DNA of 64,000 nucleotides from an uncultured Lachnospiraceae bacterium (GCA_947631955.1 CANRNJ010000014.1:36597-100596), one strand, 5' to 3'; numbered from the stretch's first letter, positions 25,547 through 35,230 are shown. Program-made: numbers and translations. The notes: generated by a model not told the origin, from the letters alone.

Positions 25547-27289
25547 ATGGGTAGATTCGATCAGAAAAAGCGCGGGACGGCGGCGCGCAGGGCAGCAGCA
25601 GCGCTCCTTATATTGACTATGTTGGTCACAAGCGCCTGCGGAAACGGTCCGTCGGGCGGTCCGGACAGTGCGGCGCCAAACGGCGCCGACAAACAGGAAA
25701 CGGCACAGACAGCGCCGGAAACAGAAGCGCAGGAGATCCCGGATGTGACCGATACGATCCCTCTGAATGTCATAGACGATAATTACCGCACTTATTACGA
25801 AGTGTTCGTTTATTCCTTTTATGACGGGGACGGGGACGGCATTGGCGATCTGAAGGGCCTGACAGAGAAACTCGATTACATCAATGACGGGGACGATACG
25901 ACCGACACGGATCTGGGCTGCAACGGTATCTGGCTCATGCCCGTACATCCGTCGCCCACCTACCATAAATATGATGTGACGGATTATTACGCGATCGATC
26001 CGGCATACGGCACGCTGGACGATTTTCAGGCTTTTCTGGCGGCCTGCAGCGAGAGGGGCATCAAGGTCATCATGGATCTGGTGCTGAATCACACTTCTTC
26101 GCAGCACCCGTGGTTTACGGCGGCCTGCGATTACCTTAGGAACCTCGGAAATGCCGAGCCGAGTGCGGAGGAGTGTCCGTATTTTGACTACTATTATTTT
26201 ACCAAAGAACCGCAGTCGGGATACAGCCGGGTGGGCGGAACGGACTGGTACTACGAAGCGCAGTTCTGGAGCGAAATGCCGGATCTGAACTTGGGATGCG
26301 CGGCCCTTAGGGAAGAGATCGAAAAGATCACAAAATACTGGCTGGATATGGGGGTCGGCGGATTCCGTCTGGACGCGGTCAAAGAGTATTACTCCGACAG
26401 CGCGCCGTCGAATATTGAATTTTTAAGTTGGTTGACTGATACAGTCAAGTCCCAGAAGCCGGACGCTTATCTGGTGGGCGAGGCATGGCTGAATCTCAAC
26501 GCTTACGCGGAGTATTATAAGAGCGGCATCGACAGCCTGTTTGATTTTCATTTCGCGGGCGCCGAGGGCGTTATCGCAAAGGTCATGAACGGCGCGTCGG
26601 CGGAAAAATACGGAACGGCCTTGGCGGAACTGGAAGATGCGTTCGGCCAGTACAATGAGAACTATATCGACGCGCCTTTTTATACGAACCACGACATGGC
26701 AAGAAGCGCCGGTTACTATGTGGGAGAACACTCGCAGGAACGGGTCAAGATGGCGGGCGCCATGAATCTTATGATGAGCGGCTCGGCCTTCCTGTATTAC
26801 GGCGAAGAACTCGGCATGAAAGGTTCGGGCCGGGACGAGAACAAAAGGGCTCCGATGTACTGGAGCAAAGACAACGGCGCGGAGGGAATGTGCGACGGTC
26901 CTGCCGATATGGAAAAGTTTGAGATGAAATACGACAGTCTGGAGGAGCAGGAGCAGGATCCCTCTTCCATTTACCGGTATTTTAAGAAAGCAATCAAGAT
27001 CCGGAACCAGAATCCGGAGATCGCCAGAGGGCAGGTGGAGTATCTGGAAGACGTGTCGTCCGAAGACGTGTGCGTGATCCGCAAGAGTTATGACGGCTCC
27101 GAACTGCTGCTGCTGTTTTCAACAGGGCCGGAGGCGCAGAGCGTGGATTTAAGCGGCGTGGACTTAAACGGTCATAAGGTGGACGATACGACCGAAGTGC
27201 GGGCGGCGCTTGCCGCGGACGGACAGCCTGTTACGTTCAGTCAGGGCACCGCGCAGATGCAGCCGTATTCGATCTTGGTGTTGAAATAA
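25547..27289 (+). CDS. Extracellular GH13 alpha-amylase-family lipoprotein
   Basis: A 580-residue enzyme predicted to cut alpha-glucans at the cell surface. The signal peptide ends in a lipobox (VTSAC, Cys about residue 27). The GH13 barrel starts near residue 80 (YYEVFVYSFYDGDGDGIGDL). Catalytic residues are the nucleophile Asp276 in GGFRLDAVKEYY, the acid/base Glu312 in LVGEAWLN, and Asp383 in YTNHDMA. A short beta domain ends the protein. The opening motif with DGDGDGIGDLKG resembles oligo-1,6-glucosidase, neopullulanase and alpha-amylase groups, so exact specificity is open. I chose the ATG at 25547 because GATAGGAG precedes it and it gives a proper signal peptide. Its place after a MalEFG-like importer suggests maltodextrin supply. 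Confidence 0.92.
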   Translation: MGRFDQKKRGTAARRAAAALLILTMLVTSACGNGPSGGPDSAAPNGADKQETAQTAPETEAQEIPDVTDTIPLNVIDDNYRTYYEVFVYSFYDGDGDGIGDLKGLTEKLDYINDGDDTTDTDLGCNGIWLMPVHPSPTYHKYDVTDYYAIDPAYGTLDDFQAFLAACSERGIKVIMDLVLNHTSSQHPWFTAACDYLRNLGNAEPSAEECPYFDYYYFTKEPQSGYSRVGGTDWYYEAQFWSEMPDLNLGCAALREEIEKITKYWLDMGVGGFRLDAVKEYYSDSAPSNIEFLSWLTDTVKSQKPDAYLVGEAWLNLNAYAEYYKSGIDSLFDFHFAGAEGVIAKVMNGASAEKYGTALAELEDAFGQYNENYIDAPFYTNHDMARSAGYYVGEHSQERVKMAGAMNLMMSGSAFLYYGEELGMKGSGRDENKRAPMYWSKDNGAEGMCDGPADMEKFEMKYDSLEEQEQDPSSIYRYFKKAIKIRNQNPEIARGQVEYLEDVSSEDVCVIRKSYDGSELLLLFSTGPEAQSVDLSGVDLNGHKVDDTTEVRAALAADGQPVTFSQGTAQMQPYSILVLK

Positions 27290-27305
27290 AATTCCCGCGT
27301 ACGCA

Positions 27306-27334
27306 AAAACCTCGAAGTTTGACTTCGAGGTTTT
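27306..27334. terminator. Bidirectional intrinsic terminator after the GH13 gene
   Basis: Perfect 13-base arms AAAACCTCGAAGT (27306-27318) and ACTTCGAGGTTTT (27322-27334) with a 3-base loop. It lies between convergent genes and has A/T ends on both sides. The rest of the spacer to 27568 is AT-rich; a weak hairpin TTCTGCC/GGCAGAA near 27539-27568 may end the minus-strand gene. Confidence 0.9.
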
Positions 27335-27568
27335 CGCTTGTGTAAAAGGGGAATTCTTCCGGAATTGCTATTACCGACTTGACTTCCGTGATCAAGTCTA
27401 TATTTACTATAATCCTTTTTTTCGACAGCGTCTACAAATATATTACAAAAGAATAAGACTATATTAGCGAAAATGATCGGAAAAATGTAAAATATACTTT
27501 AAAACGATAAAAATATAAAAACATCTTGCCCTTTGCGTTTCTGCCCATCCGCAGGGTGCGGCAGAAGA

Positions 27569-29830
27569 TCAGCTGTTCAGGTATTCGCGCTGCTTTTGGA
27601 TCTCAGGCGGAATATCCGCGCCCATGTTATTGATCTTCTGGAACAGGTTATTGTAGTGATGGATCTGCTGGCCGAGTTTTACGTCGTAACGCTCCAGCAT
27701 CTCTTTGTAGAGCGGGTTTACCTTCAATTTGTCACGCACCGTTTTGGAGAACGGGCAGTATTCAAAGAAGATGCTCCGCGCGACCTTGTTGAGCCTCGGC
27801 GATCCGTTGCCCTCATAGACGATCCACGAATCGTAATCCCGGATAAACATTTCTTTGAAACTGTTTTTGGCTTTCTGCATGTTGAGCTTGATCTTATCCT
27901 TCGCATCGGTGGACAGATCGTGGTTCTTCCGGTAGAACTGGATGTAATCAAAGTACCGGCTGGTGAGAGAAGGCTCCGCGATATCGTTCCACCGGGCGCC
28001 CTGAACGCGCTTGCACATTTCCCAGCGGAAATCGCCTGTCAGGCGGACGAGAAGACTCGTCAGATCTTCCATCTGGAAAATGGAAAACATCATTCTGGCC
28101 GGAGTGGTACGCTTGCGTCCCTCGATCTCCTGCCACATGACGCCCCGGACTCCGATGTTGGGAGCCAGAATGATGTCGGGCAGGATCTCTATGCTGATAT
28201 ATTCCTTGCCGATGCCCAGCTTGGGGTTGGTGTAGATCATATCGCGGTAGTAGGCGCTGTAATCGATGGTGCGGATCGTCTGGAACGTCTTCTCCACATT
28301 GTCGGCCGACACGAGGGAGCGTTCAAGATCCTTCAATATATTATGTTCCGAGAAGATCGGACAGAAACTGCTGATGCGTCCAAACGTGATCTTGTTGACC
28401 GACGGGAACATGTTGTGCAGTTCATACAGGACCTGTTTTTCCCTGTCTTTGAGGAGCGCGGCCTCCTCGGAAGCGTTGATCTTGCCGGAGATCTTAAGCT
28501 CATGCACATAGGCTTGGTAATCGGTGTCAAACTCGTTGCGGCTGGGAGATTTCCTGCCGTCGTAGACCGCGCGCAGCCATTCGTACATCGTGTATACGTT
28601 CCGCTTGGGATCGGTGGGCAGACTGTCGGCGATCGAGTACAGATAAGAAGCGTTGTCCATACCGGCCAGCTGTTCGTCCACATATCCGAAGTTGAAGAAC
28701 ATCTTGACGACCTTCGGTATCTCAAAGTCATGCAGGCTGCGCAGGAAAGCTTTTTCATAGATCTTGTAGAACAGATTCGTGATCGTATGGCGCAGCTGTC
28801 TGGCGTGGTCGTCCGTGCTGTTCTTGTCGGCCAGTCCGCTGTAGTGGTGTACCGCATTTCGGAATTCTTCCGCTGTTTCATCGTCCGTCTGGGCGTAGGC
28901 GAGAATGGTGTTGAGCGAATCGTGTATCTCCGGAATGTCATTCGACTGGCCGCTGCCGCTGTCGGATTCTTCGTATTGTTCCAGAGCGTTGAGGCGTTCG
29001 CGGTATTCGGCGGTGCGCTGCCGGTACATTTCCTGATCGATGGAAGTCTGGCCCTCCAGCTGTATCATCATTGTGGACACGGCGGCGATCAGCGAGGTGG
29101 ATTCCTCCGCATGGACGCCGACTTTATAGATCAGACCGGTATACAGGTCAAAAAAGTCCAGCCGGTTCTCCTGCATAAGAAGGTGGGTGATGTCCGATTT
29201 GTAATCGTACAGCACGCGGCAGACGGAAATGATCTGCTGTACGTCCTGATTGGCCTTAAGCAGGAGCCCTTTCAGGAAATCCGGGTTCTGGTCCTTGAAA
29301 GACGTCTTTGCGGTGAGGGCGCGCATCTGCTCGTAATACCCCGCCAGCCATCCGGGAACATCCTCTTCTAAGACCAGTTCGGTCAACGTTTCCAGATCGG
29401 GCAATGCACGCGGAGATACCTTGTGTTTGGTACAGAACGTCAGATATTCTTCATAGCTGTTGGTGAGATAATGATAGAAATTATCGCAGTCAAACCGCGC
29501 CAGTTCATACTGGTCCAGAATTTCCTGAAACTGCCGGAACATGGAGCGGATGACGTACTGGCCAAGCTCCGTGCCGGAGCCGAACATCTCGGAGAGATTG
29601 GATGCGTTGTACGGGTAGGATGCGATCGAAACGTCCTCCTCCGCCCGGTAGGTAATGAAATAGGATCCGGAGAACAGTTCGCAGACGCCGATCACGTCGC
29701 CCTTGTATAAGTAAAATTCTCCGCCGGGATAACTGGCGCGCACGGTGCCCTTCGCCACTACATGCAGGGCGGAGATAGCCTGTTCACTCTGCAGCAGGAT
29801 CTCTCCGGCGGGAAAATCTTTTAATGCCAT
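27569..29830 (-). CDS. Large protein with N-terminal cNMP-binding domain, C-terminal region unknown
   Basis: A 753-residue cytoplasmic protein. Residues about 1-110 form a CRP-like cyclic-nucleotide-binding beta barrel (PAGEILLQSEQAISALHVVA, YLYKGDVIGVCELFSGSYFI). The following 640 residues are mainly helical and contain no helix-turn-helix, kinase, cyclase or membrane motif that I recognise; a segment near 560-600 (LGIGKEYISIEILPDIILAP) is the most conserved-looking. The start at 29830 has GGAGG eight bases upstream and gives the barrel from its first strand; an ATG eight codons earlier has no such site. It is a single gene, divergent from the 30070 gene. A role in sensing a nucleotide second messenger is inference; the canonical phosphate-binding loop is not obvious. 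Confidence 0.8.
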   Translation of the reverse strand: MALKDFPAGEILLQSEQAISALHVVAKGTVRASYPGGEFYLYKGDVIGVCELFSGSYFITYRAEEDVSIASYPYNASNLSEMFGSGTELGQYVIRSMFRQFQEILDQYELARFDCDNFYHYLTNSYEEYLTFCTKHKVSPRALPDLETLTELVLEEDVPGWLAGYYEQMRALTAKTSFKDQNPDFLKGLLLKANQDVQQIISVCRVLYDYKSDITHLLMQENRLDFFDLYTGLIYKVGVHAEESTSLIAAVSTMMIQLEGQTSIDQEMYRQRTAEYRERLNALEQYEESDSGSGQSNDIPEIHDSLNTILAYAQTDDETAEEFRNAVHHYSGLADKNSTDDHARQLRHTITNLFYKIYEKAFLRSLHDFEIPKVVKMFFNFGYVDEQLAGMDNASYLYSIADSLPTDPKRNVYTMYEWLRAVYDGRKSPSRNEFDTDYQAYVHELKISGKINASEEAALLKDREKQVLYELHNMFPSVNKITFGRISSFCPIFSEHNILKDLERSLVSADNVEKTFQTIRTIDYSAYYRDMIYTNPKLGIGKEYISIEILPDIILAPNIGVRGVMWQEIEGRKRTTPARMMFSIFQMEDLTSLLVRLTGDFRWEMCKRVQGARWNDIAEPSLTSRYFDYIQFYRKNHDLSTDAKDKIKLNMQKAKNSFKEMFIRDYDSWIVYEGNGSPRLNKVARSIFFEYCPFSKTVRDKLKVNPLYKEMLERYDVKLGQQIHHYNNLFQKINNMGADIPPEIQKQREYLNS

Positions 29831-30069
29831 ATGGTATACCTCCTTCGTAATCACTTTCTAGTGTACTACGGATATCTGGTAAATACAAGGAAGAAAGGAC
29901 GCTTTTTGGAAAAGACCGGGCCGCGCGGCGCGTGCGGATAGTGCAGTTTTGACAAAATGCACAAGAAGTCCGTCGTTATTTTGTACAGTCGTTTCGGCGA
30001 AAGTATGATAAAATAATAAACAGTGTGACAGCATTGTCATGTCAGCGGTTTGCAGAAGGAGAAGGGTTC

Positions 30070-30543
30070 ATGGAGAAAGAAGACATTGCCTACAGACAAC
30101 AGGTCGTTGAACGGTATAAGCCGGATGTGGAGAAACTGATCCGGTATCTGCCGTGGCTGGAAGAAAAGTCCGGGGCGGTCAGCGGACTCTCCGAGAACTA
30201 TGAAGATTCCGGCATCAAGGGACACTCCATTTCTTTTCCCGTGTACGACGGCACGCTTATGAGTTTTGTAAAAGAAGTGCAGCAGACGGGTCTGGTGGAC
30301 CGCAACTATCCGTACATTTATTCCAGATACGGAATACGGACGGCGCAGGACGAACTGAAAGCCATATCCCGCGCGGGCATCAAGGAGATGAACGTCCTGT
30401 CGGGGATCCTGTCCAAATATGTACTGGGCGGCATGACGAAGGGCAGGATGTGGACGGAGGCGGTGTCCAACGGCGTGTTTCTGAACGTCGTGCACAAGAT
30501 GAAAGAAAATCTGGAGTTTTGGGACAGACCGATCACACTATAG
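30070..30543 (+). CDS. Small cytoplasmic protein, DUF6508-like, function unknown
   Basis: A 157-residue protein without membrane segments. The C-terminal half (GLVDRNYPYIYSRYGIRTAQ, then GILSKYVLGGMTKGRMWTEA) resembles my recollection of the DUF6508 family; this needs a profile search. The ATG at 30070 follows AGAAGGAGAAGGG. It is divergent from the cNMP-binding gene and is followed after 59 bases by a TetR regulator in the same direction, with the spacer made of repeats that include its own stop codon. No function can be assigned. Confidence 0.65.
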   Translation: MEKEDIAYRQQVVERYKPDVEKLIRYLPWLEEKSGAVSGLSENYEDSGIKGHSISFPVYDGTLMSFVKEVQQTGLVDRNYPYIYSRYGIRTAQDELKAISRAGIKEMNVLSGILSKYVLGGMTKGRMWTEAVSNGVFLNVVHKMKENLEFWDRPITL

Positions 30544-30597
30544 AAAAGAGAAAGAAACACCCTATAGAAAATCGTATAGAAAAGAGAAGGAAACATC
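30539..30597 (+). repeat. Tandem repeats containing the stop codon of the 30070 gene
   Basis: Units 30539-30561 and 30575-30597 both read TATAGAAAAGAGAA(A/G)GAAACA plus two bases, with a truncated copy TATAGAAAATCG (30563-30574) between them. The TAG at 30541-30543 in the first unit is the stop codon. Confidence 0.8.
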
Positions 30598-30602
30598 GGC
30601 AC

Positions 30603-31184
30603 ATGGGAGAAAAATCAGCACAAAAAAGACAGCATATCCTGGATACGTCAAGGAGAGTATTCGCGGAGAAGGGGTTTAAGAACGTGACCATGAAGGATAT
30701 CGTGGAGGCGTGCGGGATCAGCCGCGGCGGACTGTACCTGTATTTTGACAGTCCGGACCAGATCTTACTGGAGATCTTACATATGGAAGCGGAGGAAACG
30801 GACGATCTTTTCACCGGACATATCTCCGAGGAAGACACGGCCGCGGATATTTTGACGCTGTTTCTCAAAGAACAGAAAAAAGAACTGCTTCAGGAAAACG
30901 ATAGTTTGACCGTTGCGGTCTATGAGTATTTCTTCGCTCATAAATCGACCGACAAGAACAGCATGCTCCGCCGCCGTTTTGACGCCGGTGTCAAGGTGTT
31001 GGAAAAGCTTATTGAAGCGGGGATCGCCACCGGGGAATTCTACTGTGAGAATCCGAAAGGGGCGGCGGCCAATATCATGTATGTGCTGGAGGGGATGAAG
31101 ATCAAGGCACAGACTTCCGGTATTACCGAGAAAATGGTGGACGAGCAGCTTACCTACATTATGGAAGGGCTGATTATTGAATGA
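30603..31184 (+). CDS. TetR/AcrR-family transcriptional regulator
   Basis: A 193-residue regulator. The N-terminal TetR helix-turn-helix is clear (RQHILDTSRRVFAEKGFKNV, then IVEACGISRGGLYLYFDSPD); the rest is an all-helical ligand domain. The ATG at 30603 gives a normal TetR length; a frame open further upstream would read into the previous gene in another phase and is rejected. Its end overlaps an upstream in-frame ATG of purL by four bases, but it is unlikely to be a purine regulator; its target may be itself or the neighbouring small gene. Confidence 0.92.
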   Translation: MGEKSAQKRQHILDTSRRVFAEKGFKNVTMKDIVEACGISRGGLYLYFDSPDQILLEILHMEAEETDDLFTGHISEEDTAADILTLFLKEQKKELLQENDSLTVAVYEYFFAHKSTDKNSMLRRRFDAGVKVLEKLIEAGIATGEFYCENPKGAAANIMYVLEGMKIKAQTSGITEKMVDEQLTYIMEGLIIE

Positions 31185-31213
31185 ATAGTGTGAAAAATAA
31201 TAGGGAGAATAGT

Positions 31214-34200
31214 ATGGGAAATGTCAAGCGTATCTATGTGGAGAAGAAAGAGCCTTTTGCGGTCAAGGCCAAAGAGCTGCGGGAGGAGATCGGCAGTTAT
31301 CTTGGCGTGGGCGGCGTGAAGGACGTCCGCGTCTTTATCCGTTACGACGTGGAGAATCTGTCGGAGGAGGTATACCGCAAGGCGTGCCGGACTGTTTTTG
31401 GCGAACCGCCGGTAGATATCCTGTATGAGGAAACGATCGATATCCCGGCAGACGGCAGGGTCTTCAGCGTAGAATATCTGCCCGGACAGTTTGACCAGCG
31501 GGCCGATTCCGCCGTACAGTGCGTGAAGTTTTTGAAAGAAGACGAGGAGCCTATCATCAAAACGGCGGTCACTTATCTGATCACGGGAACCATATCAGAC
31601 GACGATTTTGCTAAGATCAAGGCATACTGCATCAACCCGGTGGATTCCAGAGAAACGGACATGGTGAAACCTGACACACTTGTCACAATATATGAAGAAC
31701 CCGCGGATGTGATAGTGTTTGAGAATATGACAGGAAAGTCGGATTTTATTGACATGCCGCAGGACGAGTTGAAGGCGCTGTATGATTCGCTTGGGCTTGC
31801 AATGACTTTTAAGGACTTTCTGCACATACAGAATTATTTTGCCCATGAAGAGAAACGCAATCCTACCATGACGGAGATCCGGGTGCTGGATACCTATTGG
31901 TCGGATCATTGCCGGCATACCACTTTTTCCACGGAATTAAAGGACGTGGTCTTTAAGGACGGTTTTTACCGGAAGCCGATCGAGGATACTTATCAAAATT
32001 ATCTCGCCGTGAGAAACGAGATCTTTGCGGGCCGGACGGATAAGTTCGTCTGCCTGATGGATCTGGCTTTGATGGCGATGCGCAAGCTGAAGAAGGACGG
32101 CCGTCTGGAGGATATGGAGCAGTCCGACGAGATCAACGCCTGCTCGGTCGTCGTTCCGGTGGAGATGGACTATGACGGCCGAAAGGAAACGGAAGAGTGG
32201 CTTGTGTTTTTTAAGAACGAAACGCACAACCACCCTACGGAGATCGAGCCGTTTGGCGGTGCCGCAACGTGTCTGGGAGGAGCCATCAGGGATCCTCTGT
32301 CGGGGCGCGGCTATGTGTATCAGGCAATGCGCGTGACGGGCGCGGCGGATCCGACGGTCCCCGTGGCCGATACGCTCAAAGGCAAGCTGCCGCAGAAGAA
32401 ACTTGTGCGGGGCGCCGCAAGCGGTTATTCTTCCTACGGCAACCAGATAGGACTTGCGACCGGATTGGTCAAAGAAATATACCATCCCGATTATGTGGCC
32501 AAGAGAATGGAGATCGGCGCGGTCATGGGCGCGGCGCCCAGACGGAATGTGATCCGCGAAAATTCCGATCCTGACGATATCATCATCCTGTTGGGAGGCA
32601 GGACCGGACGCGACGGCTGCGGCGGCGCTACCGGCTCTTCCAAAGTGCACACGGAGAGCTCGATCGAAACCTGCGGCGCCGAAGTGCAGAAGGGCAATGC
32701 GCCTACGGAACGGAAGATACAGAGGCTTTTCCGGCGCGCAGAGGTCAGCCGTCTTATCAAGAAATGCAACGATTTCGGCGCGGGCGGCGTATCCGTCGCC
32801 ATCGGCGAACTGGCGGACGGACTGGTGGTGGATCTGGACAAGGTCCCGAAGAAATATGCCGGTCTGGACGGAACGGAACTTGCCATCTCCGAATCGCAGG
32901 AGAGAATGGCGGTCGTGGTTTCCCCGAAAGACGTAAAGGAATTTCTCGGTTATGCCGCGCAGGAAAATCTGGAAGCGGTGGAAGTGGCCGTGGTGACGAA
33001 GGAGCCGCGCTTGGTGCTGAAATGGCGGGGAAAGGAGATCGTGAACATCTCCAGAGCGTTCCTTGACACGAACGGCGCCCATCAGGAAACCTCCGTCGCC
33101 GTAGACATGCCGGATGAAAACGATAATTATCTGCGAAAGATCGCCACGCCCGAAACGGCGGATGCGCTCAAAGCGGGGGACGTGAAGAAAGCATGGCTTG
33201 CCCTGCTGAACGATCTGAACGTATGCTCGCAGAAAGGGCTGGTGGAGATGTTCGACGCCTCGATCGGCGCCGGAAGCGTTTACATGCCTTATGGCGGAAA
33301 GTATCAGCTTACGGAAACGCAGGCGATGGTCGCCAAACTCCCCGTACTGGAGGGGCGTACCGATACCGTGACCATGATGAGTTATGGATTTGATCCGTAT
33401 CTGTCCAGTTGGAGCCCGTACCATGGCGCGGTCTATGCGGTGACGGAATCCATGGCCAAGATCGTGGCCAACGGCGGAGATTACAAGACGATCCGCTTTA
33501 CGTTCCAAGAGTATTTCAGGAGAATGAGTGAGGATCCTGAACGTTGGAGCCAGCCTTTTTCGGCGCTTTTGGGCGCTTACGATGCGCAGATCGGTTACGG
33601 CCTGCCGTCGATCGGCGGAAAAGACTCCATGTCAGGCACGTTCAATGATATTGATGTGCCGCCGACTCTGGTTTCCTTTGCGGTGGACATTGCAAAACAG
33701 AAAAACATCATCAGCCCGGAACTCAAAAAGGCCGACAGCGTGATCATCCGTTTCCGTATTCCAAAGAACGAATACGATCTGCCGGTCTATCAGGGAGTCA
33801 TGAAAGTGTATGACTACATTCTGGGACTTATGGCGCAGCATAAGATATTGTCCGCGTACGCGCTGGATGCCAAAGGCGCTGCCGCCGCGGTCAGCAAGAT
33901 GGCTTTCGGAAACAAACTGGGCGTGAAGATCGAGAGCGGTCTGGCGGCGGAAAGCCTTTTTGACAACGGCCTCGGTGAGATCATCGTGCAGGTGCCGGAA
34001 AGTGAGGCGGACGCGCTGATGGCGGATGCCGAAAGCCGCGGGATCGAATGTGTCCGGATAGGCGTTGTGACGGAGGAAGCGGCCTTTGTTTACGGGGATG
34101 TGAAGATCACCATGGACGAGGCTTTGGAAACATGGAAGGCAAGACTGGACAAAGTGTTCCCGTATACGGCGGGCAGGGATTGCAGCAAAGTCGGATCCGG

Positions 34201-35044
34201 GCTGTATGAAGCGCCGGAAGTCTATGTATGCAGGCATAAAGTTGCGAGACCGACCGTGTTTATCCCCGTGTTCCCCGGCACGAACTGCGAGTATGACAGC
34301 GCGGCGGCCTTTGCAAGGGCGGGAGCCGATGTGGTGACGAAGATCTTTAAGAATCTGACGGCGCAGGATATCCGGGAGAGCGTGGACGTGTTCGAGAAAG
34401 CGATCGGACAGGCGCAGATCATCATGTTCCCCGGCGGGTTCTCGGCCGGTGACGAACCGGACGGCTCGGCGAAATTCTTTGCGACCGCTTTTCAGAATGA
34501 AAAGATCAAGGAGGCGGTCAACCGGCTCCTGAATGAGCGGGACGGCCTTGCACTGGGAATATGCAACGGTTTTCAGGCGCTTATCAAGCTTGGACTGGTG
34601 CCCGGCGGAGAGATCACGGGCCAGAAAGAGGACTCGCCTACGCTGACGTTTAATACGATCAACCGGCATATCTCCAAGATGGCTTATATCAAAGTGGTTT
34701 CCGACAAGTCGCCGTGGCTTCAAAAAGCGGCGCTCGGCAGTACCTATGTCAATCCGGCATCGCATGGAGAAGGCCGTTTTGTGGCGCCGAAGGAGTGGAT
34801 CGACCGGCTGTTTGCAAACGGACAGGTCGCCACACAGTATGCGGATGCGGACGGGAACATTACCATGGACGAAGAATGGAACATCAACGGTTCGTATGCG
34901 GCCATTGAGGGCATCACGTCACCGGACGGGCGCTGTTTCGGCAAGATGGCCCATTCCGAGAGAAGAGGAGAAGGCGTCGCAGTCAATATCTACGGCGAAC
35001 AGGATATGAAGATCTTTGAATCCGGCGTCGCCTATTTTAAATAA
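31214..35044 (+). CDS. purL: Phosphoribosylformylglycinamidine synthase, single-chain
   Basis: A 1276-residue enzyme of purine synthesis that makes FGAM from FGAR, glutamine and ATP. The N-terminal PurS-like region is followed by the two ATP-binding synthase halves (ETHNHPTEIEPFGGAATCLG near residue 335, GSSKVHTESSIETCGAEVQK, and FGAGGVSVAIGELADG). The glutaminase domain at the C-terminus has PVFPGTNCEYDSA and the nucleophile Cys1117 in LALGICNGFQALIKLG. It is the long fused form, not the split PurS/Q/L of Bacillus, as is usual in Lachnospiraceae. I chose the ATG at 31214, preceded by AGGGAG; the ATG at 31181 overlaps the TetR stop but lacks a ribosome site. No purine riboswitch is visible. 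An intrinsic terminator follows. Confidence 0.95.
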   Translation: MGNVKRIYVEKKEPFAVKAKELREEIGSYLGVGGVKDVRVFIRYDVENLSEEVYRKACRTVFGEPPVDILYEETIDIPADGRVFSVEYLPGQFDQRADSAVQCVKFLKEDEEPIIKTAVTYLITGTISDDDFAKIKAYCINPVDSRETDMVKPDTLVTIYEEPADVIVFENMTGKSDFIDMPQDELKALYDSLGLAMTFKDFLHIQNYFAHEEKRNPTMTEIRVLDTYWSDHCRHTTFSTELKDVVFKDGFYRKPIEDTYQNYLAVRNEIFAGRTDKFVCLMDLALMAMRKLKKDGRLEDMEQSDEINACSVVVPVEMDYDGRKETEEWLVFFKNETHNHPTEIEPFGGAATCLGGAIRDPLSGRGYVYQAMRVTGAADPTVPVADTLKGKLPQKKLVRGAASGYSSYGNQIGLATGLVKEIYHPDYVAKRMEIGAVMGAAPRRNVIRENSDPDDIIILLGGRTGRDGCGGATGSSKVHTESSIETCGAEVQKGNAPTERKIQRLFRRAEVSRLIKKCNDFGAGGVSVAIGELADGLVVDLDKVPKKYAGLDGTELAISESQERMAVVVSPKDVKEFLGYAAQENLEAVEVAVVTKEPRLVLKWRGKEIVNISRAFLDTNGAHQETSVAVDMPDENDNYLRKIATPETADALKAGDVKKAWLALLNDLNVCSQKGLVEMFDASIGAGSVYMPYGGKYQLTETQAMVAKLPVLEGRTDTVTMMSYGFDPYLSSWSPYHGAVYAVTESMAKIVANGGDYKTIRFTFQEYFRRMSEDPERWSQPFSALLGAYDAQIGYGLPSIGGKDSMSGTFNDIDVPPTLVSFAVDIAKQKNIISPELKKADSVIIRFRIPKNEYDLPVYQGVMKVYDYILGLMAQHKILSAYALDAKGAAAAVSKMAFGNKLGVKIESGLAAESLFDNGLGEIIVQVPESEADALMADAESRGIECVRIGVVTEEAAFVYGDVKITMDEALETWKARLDKVFPYTAGRDCSKVGSGLYEAPEVYVCRHKVARPTVFIPVFPGTNCEYDSAAAFARAGADVVTKIFKNLTAQDIRESVDVFEKAIGQAQIIMFPGGFSAGDEPDGSAKFFATAFQNEKIKEAVNRLLNERDGLALGICNGFQALIKLGLVPGGEITGQKEDSPTLTFNTINRHISKMAYIKVVSDKSPWLQKAALGSTYVNPASHGEGRFVAPKEWIDRLFANGQVATQYADADGNITMDEEWNINGSYAAIEGITSPDGRCFGKMAHSERRGEGVAVNIYGEQDMKIFESGVAYFK

Positions 35045-35073
35045 CGTACAGCGAGAAAGACCTCGTGCAAGGG

Positions 35074-35095
35074 AAGACCTGCAGGAGGTCTTTTT
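35074..35095 (+). terminator. Intrinsic terminator after purL
   Basis: Arms AAGACCT (35074-35080) and AGGTCTT (35086-35092) with a 5-base loop, the stem running into five T residues. Confidence 0.8.
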
Positions 35096-35113
35096 AAAGG
35101 AAAAGGCAGCCGC

Positions 35114-35155
35114 GGAAATTCAAGTTCGTTTGTGCAGGAAATTCAAGTTTGTTTG
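35114..35155. repeat. 19-bp direct repeat upstream of the carA promoter
   Basis: Two copies starting GGAAATTCAAGTT and ending GTTTG (35114-35132 and 35137-35155) differ at one base and are 23 bases apart. The second copy ends five bases before the -35 box, a position suited to an activator or repressor, although simple duplication is possible. Confidence 0.75.
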
Positions 35156-35159
35156 GGAA

Positions 35160-35188
35160 TTGAACGGGGCGATCTCTTGTGATATAAT
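35160..35188 (+). promoter_or_regulatory. Promoter of the carA-carB-queH operon
   Basis: -35 TTGAAC (35160-35165), 17-base spacer, perfect -10 TATAAT (35183-35188). The predicted leader is only about 36 bases, too short for a PyrR-type attenuator. Confidence 0.85.
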
Positions 35189-35230
35189 TAATCGATTGTG
35201 CGAAAGAATATTAAGGAAACAGGTGACAGG

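Noticed and set aside
27533..29371. Open frame of 612 codons on the plus strand
   Set aside because: It is antisense to the cNMP-binding gene, which has a recognisable domain and a GGAGG ribosome site; the plus frame has neither.
31181..31213. Purine riboswitch or early start for purL
   Set aside because: The region is inside or directly after the TetR gene; no riboswitch core is present and the early ATG has no ribosome site.
31937..33508. Open frame of 523 codons on the minus strand
   Set aside because: Lies wholly inside purL, whose motifs and ribosome site are unambiguous.
35189..35230. PyrR attenuator or T-box before carA
   Set aside because: The predicted leader is about 36 bases and holds no terminator hairpin.
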